From: JBCBSZ01 sp039185015 | GTDB taxonomy: Bacteria > Actinomycetota > Acidimicrobiia > Acidimicrobiales > Poriferisodalaceae | Length of the DNA: 64,000 nt | Reading direction: 5' to 3' | NCBI GenBank assembly: GCA_039185015.1 | Contig: JBCDAU010000014.1 | Span: 66,384 to 130,383, forward strand | Shown: positions 40,900-49,379 of the stretch, one piece after another | Position numbering within the stretch: the stretch's first letter is position 1 | Layout: every line of letters begins with the position of its first letter | Notes under the pieces: model-generated | Told to the model about the DNA's origin: nothing | Seen by the model: the letters and a program-made list of their open reading frames with translations, nothing else | Database searches by the model: none | Made by a program: the position numbers and the translations under genes

Positions 40900-42267
40900 T
40901 CATCGGCCGACCAGGCCGGTCCGGTTGATCAGGGTGTCGAGGGTCTGGTCGACCGTCGTGATGACCCTGGCGGACGCCTGGTAGGCCCGCTGGTACTGCA
41001 CGAGGAGGACCATCTCCTCGTCGAGGCTCACCCCGTGGGACTCGTCGCGCGCCAGCTCGGCGGCGGCGACGAGCTCGTCCTGTGCGTCTGCGCCGCGCCG
41101 TGCGGTGGCGGTCTCGGCGCCGAGCTGGGTGATGAAGGATCGCAGCGCCCCACCGGGTGACTCCGTGCCACCGCTCGCCACGAGCTCGTTGCGCAGGTCG
41201 GCGAGCGCCTGGGCGTTGACGCCGTTGAAGACCGGGAACGGCGTCGCTCCGTCGTCGGAGGCCGCGAGGTCGCCGGGATCGGTGAGCGTCGTGGTCAGCG
41301 TCTCGGCCTCGCTGCCGACCGTCGAGGCGAACAACGCCGCGCCCGGCGTCGCCACATCGGAGAAGCCGGCTGCGTGTTGGGCGTTGATCGCAGCCGTCAC
41401 CTCCGAGACGAAGGTGTTGAGCCGCGTGAACAGGTCGGGCAGGTCCTGCTGCAGGAACTGCTGCGTGCCACCGACCTCGCCACCGGCACGCACCACCGTC
41501 CCGGTCGGATGGATCAGGTCGTTGGTCGTGGGATCGACGGACAGGGTGTTGGCCCGCACACCGTCGACGAGGGCCATCCCGTCCAGGGAGACGCGGACGC
41601 CGAACTCGTCCTGCCGGACCACCGTCACGCCGAGCTCTCGACTGAGCTCGTCGAGGAGGCGGTCGCGCTGGTCGAGCAGATCGTTCGGCGTCCGACCGCT
41701 CGTGGCGGCCTCCTCGATCAGTCCGGTGATCTCGGCGACCTCGGCGAGCGACTGGTTGGCGTCCTCGACCATGAAGCGCAGGTTCTCGGCGGTGTCGGCC
41801 TCCAGCGAGCGGTAGTCCTCAGCGACGCCGCGACTGCGATCGGCGAAGCGGTCCAGCGCCCGGAGCACCGACACCCGCGACGCCTCGTCGTCGGGTGCGA
41901 TCGCCATGTCCTCGAAGGCGTCGAAGACGTCGTCGAGGGCGACGGTCATCCCGTCGTCGGGCTCGCCGAGCGCCGCCTCGGCCCGCTCGAGCAGCCCGGC
42001 GTTGGAGGTCATCGAACCCAGCACGACCGCGCCCGCTCGGAAGCGGGCATCGAGGAACTCGTCGCGCGCCCTGCGCACGTCGGTGACCTCGGTCCCCGTC
42101 CCGATGAACGCCTCCGGGCGCAGGTTCGGCCGACGCGAGACCTGATCGACGCGCTGGCGCGTGTAGCCCTCGGTCGCGGTGTTGGCGACGTTGTGCGACG
42201 AGGTGTCGATGCCGATCTGCGCGGCGACGAGACCGGTGTAGCCCGTGTTCAGTCCGACGAAGCCCAT
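40900..42267 (-). CDS. flgK: Flagellar hook-associated protein FlgK (HAP1)
   Basis: 455 aa. N-terminal rod/hook helix with GIDTSSHNVANTATEGYTRQ then RVDQVSRRP, followed by the FlgK-specific long helical region, and the C-terminal YQRAYQASARVITTVDQTLD ending TLINRTG. It is the first hook-filament junction layer. Smaller than E. coli FlgK (547 aa). Starts 7 nt after flgN, whose product should chaperone it. Confidence 0.93.
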   Translation of the reverse strand: MGFVGLNTGYTGLVAAQIGIDTSSHNVANTATEGYTRQRVDQVSRRPNLRPEAFIGTGTEVTDVRRARDEFLDARFRAGAVVLGSMTSNAGLLERAEAALGEPDDGMTVALDDVFDAFEDMAIAPDDEASRVSVLRALDRFADRSRGVAEDYRSLEADTAENLRFMVEDANQSLAEVAEITGLIEEAATSGRTPNDLLDQRDRLLDELSRELGVTVVRQDEFGVRVSLDGMALVDGVRANTLSVDPTTNDLIHPTGTVVRAGGEVGGTQQFLQQDLPDLFTRLNTFVSEVTAAINAQHAAGFSDVATPGAALFASTVGSEAETLTTTLTDPGDLAASDDGATPFPVFNGVNAQALADLRNELVASGGTESPGGALRSFITQLGAETATARRGADAQDELVAAAELARDESHGVSLDEEMVLLVQYQRAYQASARVITTVDQTLDTLINRTGLVGR

Positions 42268-42274
42268 GGTGTCC

Positions 42275-42820
42275 TCAGATCCGTCCGTCCACCCGGTGCG
42301 CGCTGGTGTCGACCGCCCGACCGCGCTGGTCGTAGGTGGTGGTGACCTGGTCCTGGGTGCCCGTGATGGCGTGCAGCATGCCCCGCACGGCGGCGAGGCC
42401 GCCGACGGCGAGCTGCCGGCTCTCGCGCTCGGCCTCGGCCACGTCCGACATGAGGCGGTCGAGCCCCGAGATGTGGCTGCGCAACCGTTGCTGCCACGCG
42501 GGCGGTGCCACGTCGGCGAGGTCGCGCAGCGTCCCGCTCTGGGGACGGCCGAGGTGGCGGAGGATCGCTCTGAGCAGCCGCGCCGGACCGTGATCGTTGG
42601 CTCGGATCTCCCGCGCGGCAGCCTCGAGGTCGTCCACGCTGCGCTGGAGCCACCGGCGGTCGTCTCCGGCGAGGACCAGCTGCGCCGTCTTCGCCCGGAG
42701 GGCCAGGTGGGTCAGCTGGGCGCGTTCCTTCCACAGCGCCTCGTCCAACGCGACGAGGCCGGCATCGAGCACCTCGTCGCCGTCGTCGGCCCGGGCTCGC
42801 GGGGTGGTCGCAGCGTTCAC
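42275..42820 (-). CDS. flgN: Flagellar export chaperone FlgN
   Basis: 181 aa, helical; GTG at 42820. ALDEALWKERAQLTHLALRA then LAGDDRRWLQRSVDDLEAAA has the FlgN helix-turn-helix pattern and the C terminus ends QVTTTYDQRGR, a type of tail seen in actinobacterial FlgN. Located immediately before flgK and flgL, its clients. It is the third FlgN-family protein of the window, and its position makes it the best candidate for the true FlgN. Confidence 0.8.
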   Translation of the reverse strand: MNAATTPRARADDGDEVLDAGLVALDEALWKERAQLTHLALRAKTAQLVLAGDDRRWLQRSVDDLEAAAREIRANDHGPARLLRAILRHLGRPQSGTLRDLADVAPPAWQQRLRSHISGLDRLMSDVAEAERESRQLAVGGLAAVRGMLHAITGTQDQVTTTYDQRGRAVDTSAHRVDGRI

Positions 42821-42854
42821 CCTCTTCTCATCGGCACGTCCGCGACCGCGCGAT

Positions 42855-42880
42855 AGGTCGGTCTCGTCGCACTGAGTGAG
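42855..42880 (-). promoter_or_regulatory. Possible sigma-28-type promoter of flgN-flgK-flgL-fliW-csrA
   Basis: On the minus strand, CTCA (42880-42877) and ACCGACCT (42862-42855) with 14 nt between them, 35 nt upstream of the flgN GTG. Spacer one nt short of the island norm. Confidence 0.4.
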
Positions 42881-42907
42881 GTATCAAGAAGATTCTCCGA
42901 GAACCGC

Positions 42908-42934
42908 TTCAGCCGAAAGTGGAGCGGTCGACGA
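42908..42934 (+). promoter_or_regulatory. Sigma-28-type promoter of the GGDEF-like gene
   Basis: TTCA at 42908-42911 and GTCGACGA at 42927-42934, spacer 15 nt, 33 nt upstream of the GTG at 42968. Confidence 0.6.
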
Positions 42935-42967
42935 CAGGTTGACGATCCTTGGGATTGGAGGGCATCC

Positions 42968-43627
42968 GTGAGAGACACCGGGACCGAGCACGAGGCCGAT
43001 CTGATCGATCTCACCACGGCACGAGCTGCCGATGGTGAGGACTTCGACGGGTTGCGGCAACGGATGCTCGAGCTCGAGGCCGAGTTGGAGCAGGCCAAGG
43101 CCGACGTCGGGCGTCTGCAGCTCCAGGTCGATCTCTTCACGAGCACCGACCCGGTCACGGGCTTCGTCAACCGCTCCGGCACCGTCGACGCCATCCAGAG
43201 CGCGCTCGACCGTCTCGACCGGATGAGCGAGCCGGTCACCGTGCTCGCGATCACCGTCCCCGAGCTGGCCGCCGTCCGCGACCAGCTCGATGACATCACG
43301 CTCATCGACACGCTTCGCCACGTCGGCGCCCTCATCGCTGGTGGCCTGCGTCGCGTCGATCGGGTCGGTCGCCTCGAGAACGACACCTTCGTGAGCGTGC
43401 TCTCGAACCTGGGTCCCGACGCCGTCGACGTGGTGCTCGGCCGCCTCGAGGCGGCGCTCGTCGCCCAGCCCGTCGAGCTCGGTGACGACCGGATCACCCT
43501 GCGACCGCGCCTCGGCGCCCTCGTGCTGCGTGGTGCGGCCGGCACCGATGCCGATCTCCTGCTCGAGGAGGCCCTCTCGTTGCCGGCCCTGGCCGACGAC
43601 GACGGCCGCCTCGTCGTCACCCGCTGA
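42968..43627 (+). CDS. Degenerate GGDEF-domain protein with an intact RxxD site
   Basis: 219 aa. A coiled coil (~27-58) followed by a GGDEF-family fold (TDPVTGFVNRSGTVDAIQSA, VTVLAITVPELAAVRDQL, LRHVGALIAGGLRR). The active-site loop GGDEF is replaced by ENDTF in RVGRLENDTFVSVL, so diguanylate cyclase activity is not expected. The product-binding I-site pattern RxxD is present as RRVD, five residues before the loop, so it might bind cyclic di-GMP as a receptor. No membrane segment. GTG with GGAGGG upstream. Carries a sigma-28-type promoter, so it probably belongs to the flagellar regulon. Confidence 0.78.
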   Translation: MRDTGTEHEADLIDLTTARAADGEDFDGLRQRMLELEAELEQAKADVGRLQLQVDLFTSTDPVTGFVNRSGTVDAIQSALDRLDRMSEPVTVLAITVPELAAVRDQLDDITLIDTLRHVGALIAGGLRRVDRVGRLENDTFVSVLSNLGPDAVDVVLGRLEAALVAQPVELGDDRITLRPRLGALVLRGAAGTDADLLLEEALSLPALADDDGRLVVTR

Positions 43628-43638
43628 GTTCGTTGCCC

Positions 43639-43659
43639 GGCTGGGCCGGAGCCCCAGCC
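43639..43659 (+). terminator. Hairpin between the convergent GGDEF-like gene and fliH
   Basis: GGCTGGG (43639-43645) and CCCAGCC (43653-43659) with loop CCGGAGC. It resembles the first hairpin of the dispersed repeat family and may terminate both genes. Confidence 0.5.
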
Positions 43660-43670
43660 TCGGCGTCCGA

Positions 43671-44330
43671 TCAGCTGTCCTCGGCGTCGTCGAGGTGGCG
43701 CCGGATCGCATCCCACGCCGCAGCGTGGGTGAGGTCGGCGAACGACCACCCGCCCCGCAGCGTGCCCTCACCGGGTGAGAGCGACGGGTCGACCTCGACC
43801 GCCAGGTCCTCGATCCCCTCGGCAGCACCGCGCACGGCCTCCTCGTCGCTCGCGGAGACCGCGAGCGTGAGTGGTCGCTCGTCGAGGACGTCCATCGCTT
43901 CCTCCACCCGGCGGACCAGCGCAGCGCCCTCGTCATGGGGCGTGCGGCCGATCACCGCTTCGGCAATGGCGATCGCCAGGTCGAGGAGACCGCCGACGGT
44001 CGCCTGCCGGGCCTCCTCCATCCGCTCCTCGACGTCGGTGACCGTGAGCGTGATCGCCTGGGCGAGACGGTCGATCGACGAGGCGCCCTCCTCGCGGCCG
44101 GTCGCGAGCCCGTCTGCGCGGCCGGCGTCGTAGGCCTCGGCGACCAACCGGTCCACGAGGCCTCGCAGCTCGGGGTCCGAGGACAGGCGGCGCTCGACCG
44201 GGGGATGTGCGAAGGGCACCGGCTCCCCGGCGATCGTGGAGTTGCCGAGACGCCGGTCCCGGCCGTCGTCGACGAGCTCGGTGGGGTCGTTGGCGTCGAC
44301 GGACGCCGCGGGGATCCGCCGGGTGCTCAC
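43671..44330 (-). CDS. fliH: Flagellar assembly protein FliH
   Basis: 219 aa. Charged N terminus, a Gly/Ala-containing helix (DRLVAEAYDAGRADGLATGR then EEG, the FliH AxxxG-type repeat), a long coiled coil (~95-135) and a C-terminal domain related to V/F-type ATPase subunit E (LDLAIAIAEAVIGR, PTxGEGTLRGGW-like end). FliH inhibits and recruits FliI to the C ring. It is separated from fliI by more than 34 kb, which is unusual, and its partner FliI has an altered N terminus. Three nt after fliG. Confidence 0.88.
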   Translation of the reverse strand: MSTRRIPAASVDANDPTELVDDGRDRRLGNSTIAGEPVPFAHPPVERRLSSDPELRGLVDRLVAEAYDAGRADGLATGREEGASSIDRLAQAITLTVTDVEERMEEARQATVGGLLDLAIAIAEAVIGRTPHDEGAALVRRVEEAMDVLDERPLTLAVSASDEEAVRGAAEGIEDLAVEVDPSLSPGEGTLRGGWSFADLTHAAAWDAIRRHLDDAEDS

Positions 44331-44333
44331 GGG

Positions 44334-45371
44334 CTACTCGACGAAGCCGCCGTCGGAGCCAGGTCGCATCGAGATGCGACCTTCCTCGTCGAGGCGTCGG
44401 ATCTCGGCGACGATGGCGGACTGCGCCGCCTCGACCTCGGTGAGCTTGACCGCTCCGAGGTAGTCGATCTCCTCCTTGAGCGTGTTGGCGGCACGCTCCG
44501 AGAGGTTGGTGAAGACCTTCTCGCGGACCGGCTCCTTCACGCCCTTGGTGGCGAGGGCGAGGGTCTTGCCCTCGATGGTCCGGAGCATCTCCTGGAGGTC
44601 CCGGTCGCTCATGTCGACGATGTCCTCGAAGACGAACATCAGCGCACGGACCTCCTCGGCGAGCTCGGGCTCGACCTCGGTCAGGTTGTCGAGCACCGAC
44701 TTCTCCACCGTTCGGCCCGCCGAGTTGAGGAGCTCGGCGAGATCCTCCGCTCCACCCCGGCTGCCGCCCATCTCCGATGACGTGACCGATCCCATCCGCA
44801 GCTTCAGGCTGTCCTCGACCCGACGGATCACGTCCGGCGAGGTGCGGTCCATCGTGGCGATCCGGAGCGCGACCTCGGTCTGTTGCTCCTCGGGCAGGCC
44901 GGCGAGCAGCTTCGCCGAGAACGTGCTGGGCAGATAGGCGAACACGAGCGCGACCGTCTGAGGGTGCTCGTCCTTCAGGAACTGGAGCAGCTGCTCCGGC
45001 TCCAGCTTGGAGAGGAAGGCGAACGGGGCGATCTGAGCGGTCGCGATCAACCGCTGGATGATCTCCTCGCCCTTGTCGCCCTTCCACTGCATCAGCAGCT
45101 CGCGGGCGTAGTCGAGCCCGCCCTCGATCATGAACTGGCTCGCCATCGCCTGGAGGTGGAACTCCTCGAGCACGCCGGTCATCAGCGACGGCGGGATGAT
45201 GCCCAGGCGCGAGATCTCGGCGGCGAGCGCCTCGACCTCTTCCTCGGTCAGGTAAGCGAGCACCGAGGCGGCCTCGGTCGGACCGATCGCGACGAGGAGG
45301 ACGGCCGCCTTCTGCTTGCTGGTCAGCGCGGAGACGTCGGTGTTGGCCAGGTCGACCAGTCCCTTGGGCAC
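44334..45371 (-). CDS. fliG: Flagellar motor switch protein FliG
   Basis: 345 aa. N domain begins LTSKQKAAVLLVAIGPTEAA; middle domain has ...DEHPQTVALVFAYLPSTFSA; the C-terminal torque domain contains MFVFEDIVDMSDRDLQEMLR, then REKVFTNLSERAANTLKEEI and YLGAVKLTEVEAAQSAIV, with charged residues that contact MotA. All three domains are complete. FliG joins the MS ring (FliF) to the C ring. Ten nt after fliF. Confidence 0.96.
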   Translation of the reverse strand: MPKGLVDLANTDVSALTSKQKAAVLLVAIGPTEAASVLAYLTEEEVEALAAEISRLGIIPPSLMTGVLEEFHLQAMASQFMIEGGLDYARELLMQWKGDKGEEIIQRLIATAQIAPFAFLSKLEPEQLLQFLKDEHPQTVALVFAYLPSTFSAKLLAGLPEEQQTEVALRIATMDRTSPDVIRRVEDSLKLRMGSVTSSEMGGSRGGAEDLAELLNSAGRTVEKSVLDNLTEVEPELAEEVRALMFVFEDIVDMSDRDLQEMLRTIEGKTLALATKGVKEPVREKVFTNLSERAANTLKEEIDYLGAVKLTEVEAAQSAIVAEIRRLDEEGRISMRPGSDGGFVE

Positions 45372-45380
45372 GGAACCCTC

Positions 45381-46910
45381 CTACCGCTCGTTGAGCCAGC
45401 CGCGCAGCAGGCCGGCCATCTCGTCGGGCTTGTTGCGGACGAGGTCGACGACGTCGGAGCGGATCTGCGCCGCTTCGAGATCGGCGGCATCGAGCTCGGG
45501 CATGCCGCGACCGAGCTCGCGGGTGTCGTCCTCCGCCTCGAGGACCACCTCCTCCTCGTCCTCCTCGGGGCGGCGTCGGGCGAGGATGAAGAGCGCGGCG
45601 ATCACGCCGAGGAAGGCGAGGGCACCGATCGCCTGGGCGACCAGGGCGAAGATGTCCATGCCGCCACCGGCGGCGGTGACGAGGTCGGCGTCGTCGTCGG
45701 CAGCCGCGAGCGGGAAGGCCTCCACGGCGACCTGGTCGCCGGCCTCGACGTCGAGGCCGAGTCCGGCGGTGACGAGGCGGAGCACCTGTTCGGGGGCGGG
45801 CACCGGCTCGCCGCTGATGGAGCCGTCGTCGATGGCGATCGCGACGTTCACGGTCTCGATCACACCGGAAGCGACGACCGTGATCGTCTCGACCGAGTTG
45901 AACCCCTGCTCGAGGTTCTCGATCCGATTCGAGTAGGTGAACTCGCCGCCCTCACCGACCTCGATGGCGCCGCCGTCGACGCCGGGCACGCCGCCGGCGT
46001 CGGTGTTCACGCCCGCCATGTCCTCCTCCTGGAGCTGACGGCGGATCTGGACCCCGGACTCCGGGTCGTAGGTGAGGCTCTCGATGGTCGTCTCGTCGAA
46101 GTTGACCTCGGCGGTCACCACCGCGTCGCCCCGCACCTCGAGCCCGTCGAGCAGCCCGGCGATGCGGGCCTCGAGCGACGACTCGACCTGGGTCTTGAAC
46201 GACCAGTTGTCGCCCCGGACGCTCGCCATGCCCGAGCCGGTGTTGGGGGCGCTCCAGACGTTGCCCTCGGTGTCGACGACGGTGACCTGGTCGGGCTCGA
46301 GGCCTTCGACGGCACCGGCGACGAAGAGCACGACCGCGTCGACGTCCTCGCCGGTTGGGCGGGTGGTCAGGTCCAGCGCCACCGACGCCTGCACCGGCAG
46401 CTCGTCCTCGGCGAACAGCGCCGGTTCGGGGCTGACGAGCGACACGCGGGCGCTGCGGACGAAGTCCATCGCCGCCAGCGTTCGGGACAGCTCGCCCTCG
46501 AGGGCACGGCGGATGTTCTCGCGCTGCAGGGCGTCGGTCACCGACAGGCCCTGGCTGTCGAGGATCTCGTTGCCCATGAGTCCGCCGAGGTCCCCGGGTG
46601 ACACCACTCCCGCTTCCTCGAGCGCGGCGTTGGCGGCGAAGCGGTCCGAGCGGGGGACCTCGATGCGGGTTGGGCCCTCTTGCACGCGGGAGCTGATGCC
46701 GGCGTTGTCGAGGGCCTCGATGACCTCGGCGACGTCCTCGGGGTCGATGCCCGACGCCACGACGGTCCACGACGGCTGGGACACCCACCGAAAGAAGAGG
46801 AAGCCGCTCAAACCGATCACCGCCACCGCTGCGACGATGACGACGCGGTGGGCGAGCGGGAGGGCGCGCGCGTAGTCGGTGATCTGCTGACGACGATCGA
46901 GGTCAGCCAC
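45381..46910 (-). CDS. fliF: Flagellar MS-ring protein FliF
   Basis: 509 aa. First membrane helix ~22-40; ring-building motifs next (DVAEVIEALDNAGISSRVQE, RIEVPRSDRFAANAALEEAG, QGLSVTDALQRENIRRALEG, ELSRTLAAMDFVRSARVSLV), then beta-collar region with YSNRIENLEQ, second helix ~425-445, and a C-terminal FliG-binding tail ending VDLVRNKPDEMAGLLRGWLN. The first assembled part of the basal body. GTG start at 46910. Head of a fliF-fliG-fliH unit that lacks fliE and fliI, which are in operon A. Confidence 0.95.
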   Translation of the reverse strand: MADLDRRQQITDYARALPLAHRVVIVAAVAVIGLSGFLFFRWVSQPSWTVVASGIDPEDVAEVIEALDNAGISSRVQEGPTRIEVPRSDRFAANAALEEAGVVSPGDLGGLMGNEILDSQGLSVTDALQRENIRRALEGELSRTLAAMDFVRSARVSLVSPEPALFAEDELPVQASVALDLTTRPTGEDVDAVVLFVAGAVEGLEPDQVTVVDTEGNVWSAPNTGSGMASVRGDNWSFKTQVESSLEARIAGLLDGLEVRGDAVVTAEVNFDETTIESLTYDPESGVQIRRQLQEEDMAGVNTDAGGVPGVDGGAIEVGEGGEFTYSNRIENLEQGFNSVETITVVASGVIETVNVAIAIDDGSISGEPVPAPEQVLRLVTAGLGLDVEAGDQVAVEAFPLAAADDDADLVTAAGGGMDIFALVAQAIGALAFLGVIAALFILARRRPEEDEEEVVLEAEDDTRELGRGMPELDAADLEAAQIRSDVVDLVRNKPDEMAGLLRGWLNER

Positions 46911-47011
46911 GTTCGACTCGGTTGATGCGCAGTCGTGCGGTCAGGATCTCGTGACCTTCACGCCGTGCCCGATCCGTCGGGCGCCGCTTCCTCCGTGCGT
47001 TCCTGCCCCCT

Positions 47012-47038
47012 TCGTCGGCCGCGAGCGGGTCGACGAAA
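47012..47038 (-). promoter_or_regulatory. Possible sigma-28-type promoter of fliF-fliG-fliH
   Basis: Minus strand TTTC (47038-47035) and GCCGACGA (47019-47012), spacer 15 nt, about 100 nt upstream of fliF. A second GTCGACCC on the minus strand (47034-47027) has no matching -35. Confidence 0.42.
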
Positions 47039-47105
47039 GGGGGTGTTCCGGACGAGGCCGCCCGGAGTGACCGGCGGTGGGGAGCAGCGGTGGGCTCGTG
47101 CCCGA

Positions 47106-47423
47106 TCAGGCCGGGGCGAGGCGAGCCGAGCGTCGGTAGGAGCGGGCGGCCGTGCGCCGCTCGCCCCCGGCCTCGAGCTCCTTGCCGAGCTCCGCACGGC
47201 GACGTGCGATCTCGAGCGCGAGGCGCTCGCCCTCGGCGCGCAACGCCTCCGCCCGGCGCTGGAGCGTCGGATCGGGAGGCAGCGCCGGCATGGGCGCCGT
47301 CACGAGCTGCTCGGCGAGCTCCGGGGCATCCCACTCGCCCAGCTCCAGCGCCGTCTCGATGCGCTCGAGCAGATCGGCGAACCGGTCGAGGGTGTGCGTC
47401 CAGACCTCGGTGGTGTCGGTCAT
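47106..47423 (-). CDS. FliT-like helical protein downstream of fliD
   Basis: 105 aa, ATG at 47423, four nt after the fliD stop. Two helical segments (~5-35 TLDRFADLLERIETALELG; ~55-90 charged coiled coil ARRRAELGKELEAG). Size, helical content and position just after fliD suggest FliT, the FliD export chaperone; similarity is too weak to be sure. It ends near the fliF upstream region. Confidence 0.5.
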   Translation of the reverse strand: MTDTTEVWTHTLDRFADLLERIETALELGEWDAPELAEQLVTAPMPALPPDPTLQRRAEALRAEGERLALEIARRRAELGKELEAGGERRTAARSYRRSARLAPA

Positions 47424-47427
47424 CTGC

Positions 47428-49287
47428 TCAGCCCGTCGGGAACAGGAACGACAGCTGCCCCTGGAGGTTCGACAACGTGGTCTCCATCGCCGTGAACTGT
47501 CGGCGGATCGTCTGCTCGCGCAAGGCCAACCGGTCTTCGTATCGGGCGATCTGGTCGTCGATGTCGTCGACCCGGTCGCTCCAGCGACCCTGAGCCGTGG
47601 CGAGCTCGCCGTCGACGCCCTCGTAGCCGCTGATGAGCTCCGAGAGCTCGCCCATGAGGCCACGGGAGTACGTGATCGATCCGAGGTCGATCGAGCCACC
47701 GGCGCCGCTCAGCTCGGCCTCCGTCACGGCCACGGTCACGCCGAGACCTTCGCTGTCGCCGGCGGTCGAGGTGAGCGTCCGGCCGTTGCCCTCGGCGGCG
47801 ACCCCGTCGATCGTCCCGGCCGCATCGACACCGGTGTGGCTGCCGTCGAGTCCGAGCCCCGCGGAGCCGGACACGTCGAACGAGCCGTCGGCGCCGTAGC
47901 GGAGCTGACCGAGCTTGATGGCGCCGCCTTCGTTCGAGGCGCGCAGCGAGCCGAGTCCGGCGTTGTCCAGCGCCGTGTTGATCGTCGAGATCGCCGTCTC
48001 GATCGTGGCACCCGAGGCGATCGTGACGTCGAGGCTGGTGTCACCGTTGGTGATCGTCATCGTCGTGTCGGTGCCGGGCGCCGAGTAGAGGCTGCCGACG
48101 GTCGACGCCTGCGTCGCCGCTTGTGTGACGACCACGCCGTAGGCCCCGGCCACGGTGCTGTCGCTGCCGAAGCCGAACCGCAGACGTGCGTCGTCGGTAT
48201 CCCCCGACCGGGCGAAGAACGAGGCGACCTCGTCGAAGTCCTCCTCGAGCGCTTCGCGCAGGCGGCCGGAATCCAACTCGAACACGCCCTCGATCGTGTA
48301 CTCGATGCCGAGCGAGGCGGCGTAGTTCCGGTCGGTGCCGAGCGAGTCGATGAGGCTCGTCACCTCGGTGATCAGCTCGCCCTCGATGCTCCGCAGCGTG
48401 CCGTCGCCGATCAGCGGGCCGTCGTTGTCGCCCTCCTCGTCGAGGACGGTCTGGGTCTGGATCTCGTTCATGACGCCGTTCAGCGCGTCGACGAAGCCCT
48501 GCACCCGTTCGACCGCCGCGTCGATGTCGCGGTCGGCTTCGATGGTGATCGGCTCGGTGGTCGTCTCCTTCAGCTGGAGCTCGACACCGGGGACCAGGTC
48601 GGTGATCGTGTTGCTCGAGCGCTTCACCTGCAGCTGCGTGAGCGGATCGGACCCCATCGTCACGATGGCGTCCTGACCCTCGGACACGGTGTCGAAGGTG
48701 CCGAGACCGCTCGCGGTGAACTGGTTGGCCTCCCCGGTCTCGTCGGCGCTGAGCACGAGCTTCACCGTCGTGTCGTCGATCTGGAGTGCCGTGGCGCTGA
48801 CGCCGATGTCGGCCTCGTTGATCTCCGCCGCGAGGTTCTCGACCGTCGTGCCCGCCGTCGTCGTGAACTCCTGATCGACCCCGGCCACGCTGATCGTCAG
48901 GGTGCCGGCCCCGACGGAGTCCGCCGTGGAGGTGTAGGTGGTCGTCGAGGCGACCTGGTGCGAGGTCGCGAGCTGGTCGACCGTGAACGAGAGGTTGCCC
49001 GTGGAGCCGCCGGTGGTGACGTTCACCTCCACGGCGTCCTCGTTGGAGGATCGTGCCGCGACGAGGTCGTCGAAGTCCGACAGGTCGCGGAGCGAGTCGA
49101 CGGAGCTCCTCAACGACGACATCTGCGTGGTGACCGAGCTCCACGCGTCCACCCGGCTCTGGTACCCGGACTGACGCTGCTCCATGAGCACGATCGGGTT
49201 GCGCTCGATCGCCATCAGCTGGTCGATGATCGAGTTGGTGTCGAGGCCGGAAGCGATGCCTCCGAAGTTGAACGTGGGTGTCGTCAT
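47428..49287 (-). CDS. fliD: Flagellar filament cap protein FliD (HAP2)
   Basis: 619 aa. N-terminal domain with FNFGGIASGLDTNSIIDQLM then AIERNPIVLMEQRQ, typical of FliD; flagellin hook-IN repeats in the middle (repeated GxxxTVDGVxAxG and Ser/Thr/Asp-rich beta segments); C-terminal domain with LGSITYSRGLMGELSELISG and a final coiled coil RYEDRLALREQTIRRQFTAM plus SNLQGQLSFL. It caps the filament tip and inserts flagellin. Longer than E. coli FliD (468 aa) because of the beta-rich middle. Confidence 0.92.
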   Translation of the reverse strand: MTTPTFNFGGIASGLDTNSIIDQLMAIERNPIVLMEQRQSGYQSRVDAWSSVTTQMSSLRSSVDSLRDLSDFDDLVAARSSNEDAVEVNVTTGGSTGNLSFTVDQLATSHQVASTTTYTSTADSVGAGTLTISVAGVDQEFTTTAGTTVENLAAEINEADIGVSATALQIDDTTVKLVLSADETGEANQFTASGLGTFDTVSEGQDAIVTMGSDPLTQLQVKRSSNTITDLVPGVELQLKETTTEPITIEADRDIDAAVERVQGFVDALNGVMNEIQTQTVLDEEGDNDGPLIGDGTLRSIEGELITEVTSLIDSLGTDRNYAASLGIEYTIEGVFELDSGRLREALEEDFDEVASFFARSGDTDDARLRFGFGSDSTVAGAYGVVVTQAATQASTVGSLYSAPGTDTTMTITNGDTSLDVTIASGATIETAISTINTALDNAGLGSLRASNEGGAIKLGQLRYGADGSFDVSGSAGLGLDGSHTGVDAAGTIDGVAAEGNGRTLTSTAGDSEGLGVTVAVTEAELSGAGGSIDLGSITYSRGLMGELSELISGYEGVDGELATAQGRWSDRVDDIDDQIARYEDRLALREQTIRRQFTAMETTLSNLQGQLSFLFPTG

Positions 49288-49318
49288 CGATCTCGGCTCC
49301 GAGTTCTCTTCATCCTCT

Positions 49319-49347
49319 CCATCGGCCGATCAGTGTCCGGGGCTGAG
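49319..49347 (-). promoter_or_regulatory. Possible sigma-28-type promoter of fliD
   Basis: Minus strand CTCA (49347-49344) and GCCGATGG (49326-49319). The -10-like half is a near-perfect FliA -10, but the spacer is 17 nt. About 30 nt upstream of fliD. Confidence 0.42.
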
Positions 49348-49379
49348 GAGTTCGGATGGGCTGCTCGGACGCTCGTCGA

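Noticed and set aside
44883..46601. 572 aa plus-strand open frame opposite fliG and fliF
   Set aside because: Antisense artefact; fliG and fliF are well supported on the minus strand.
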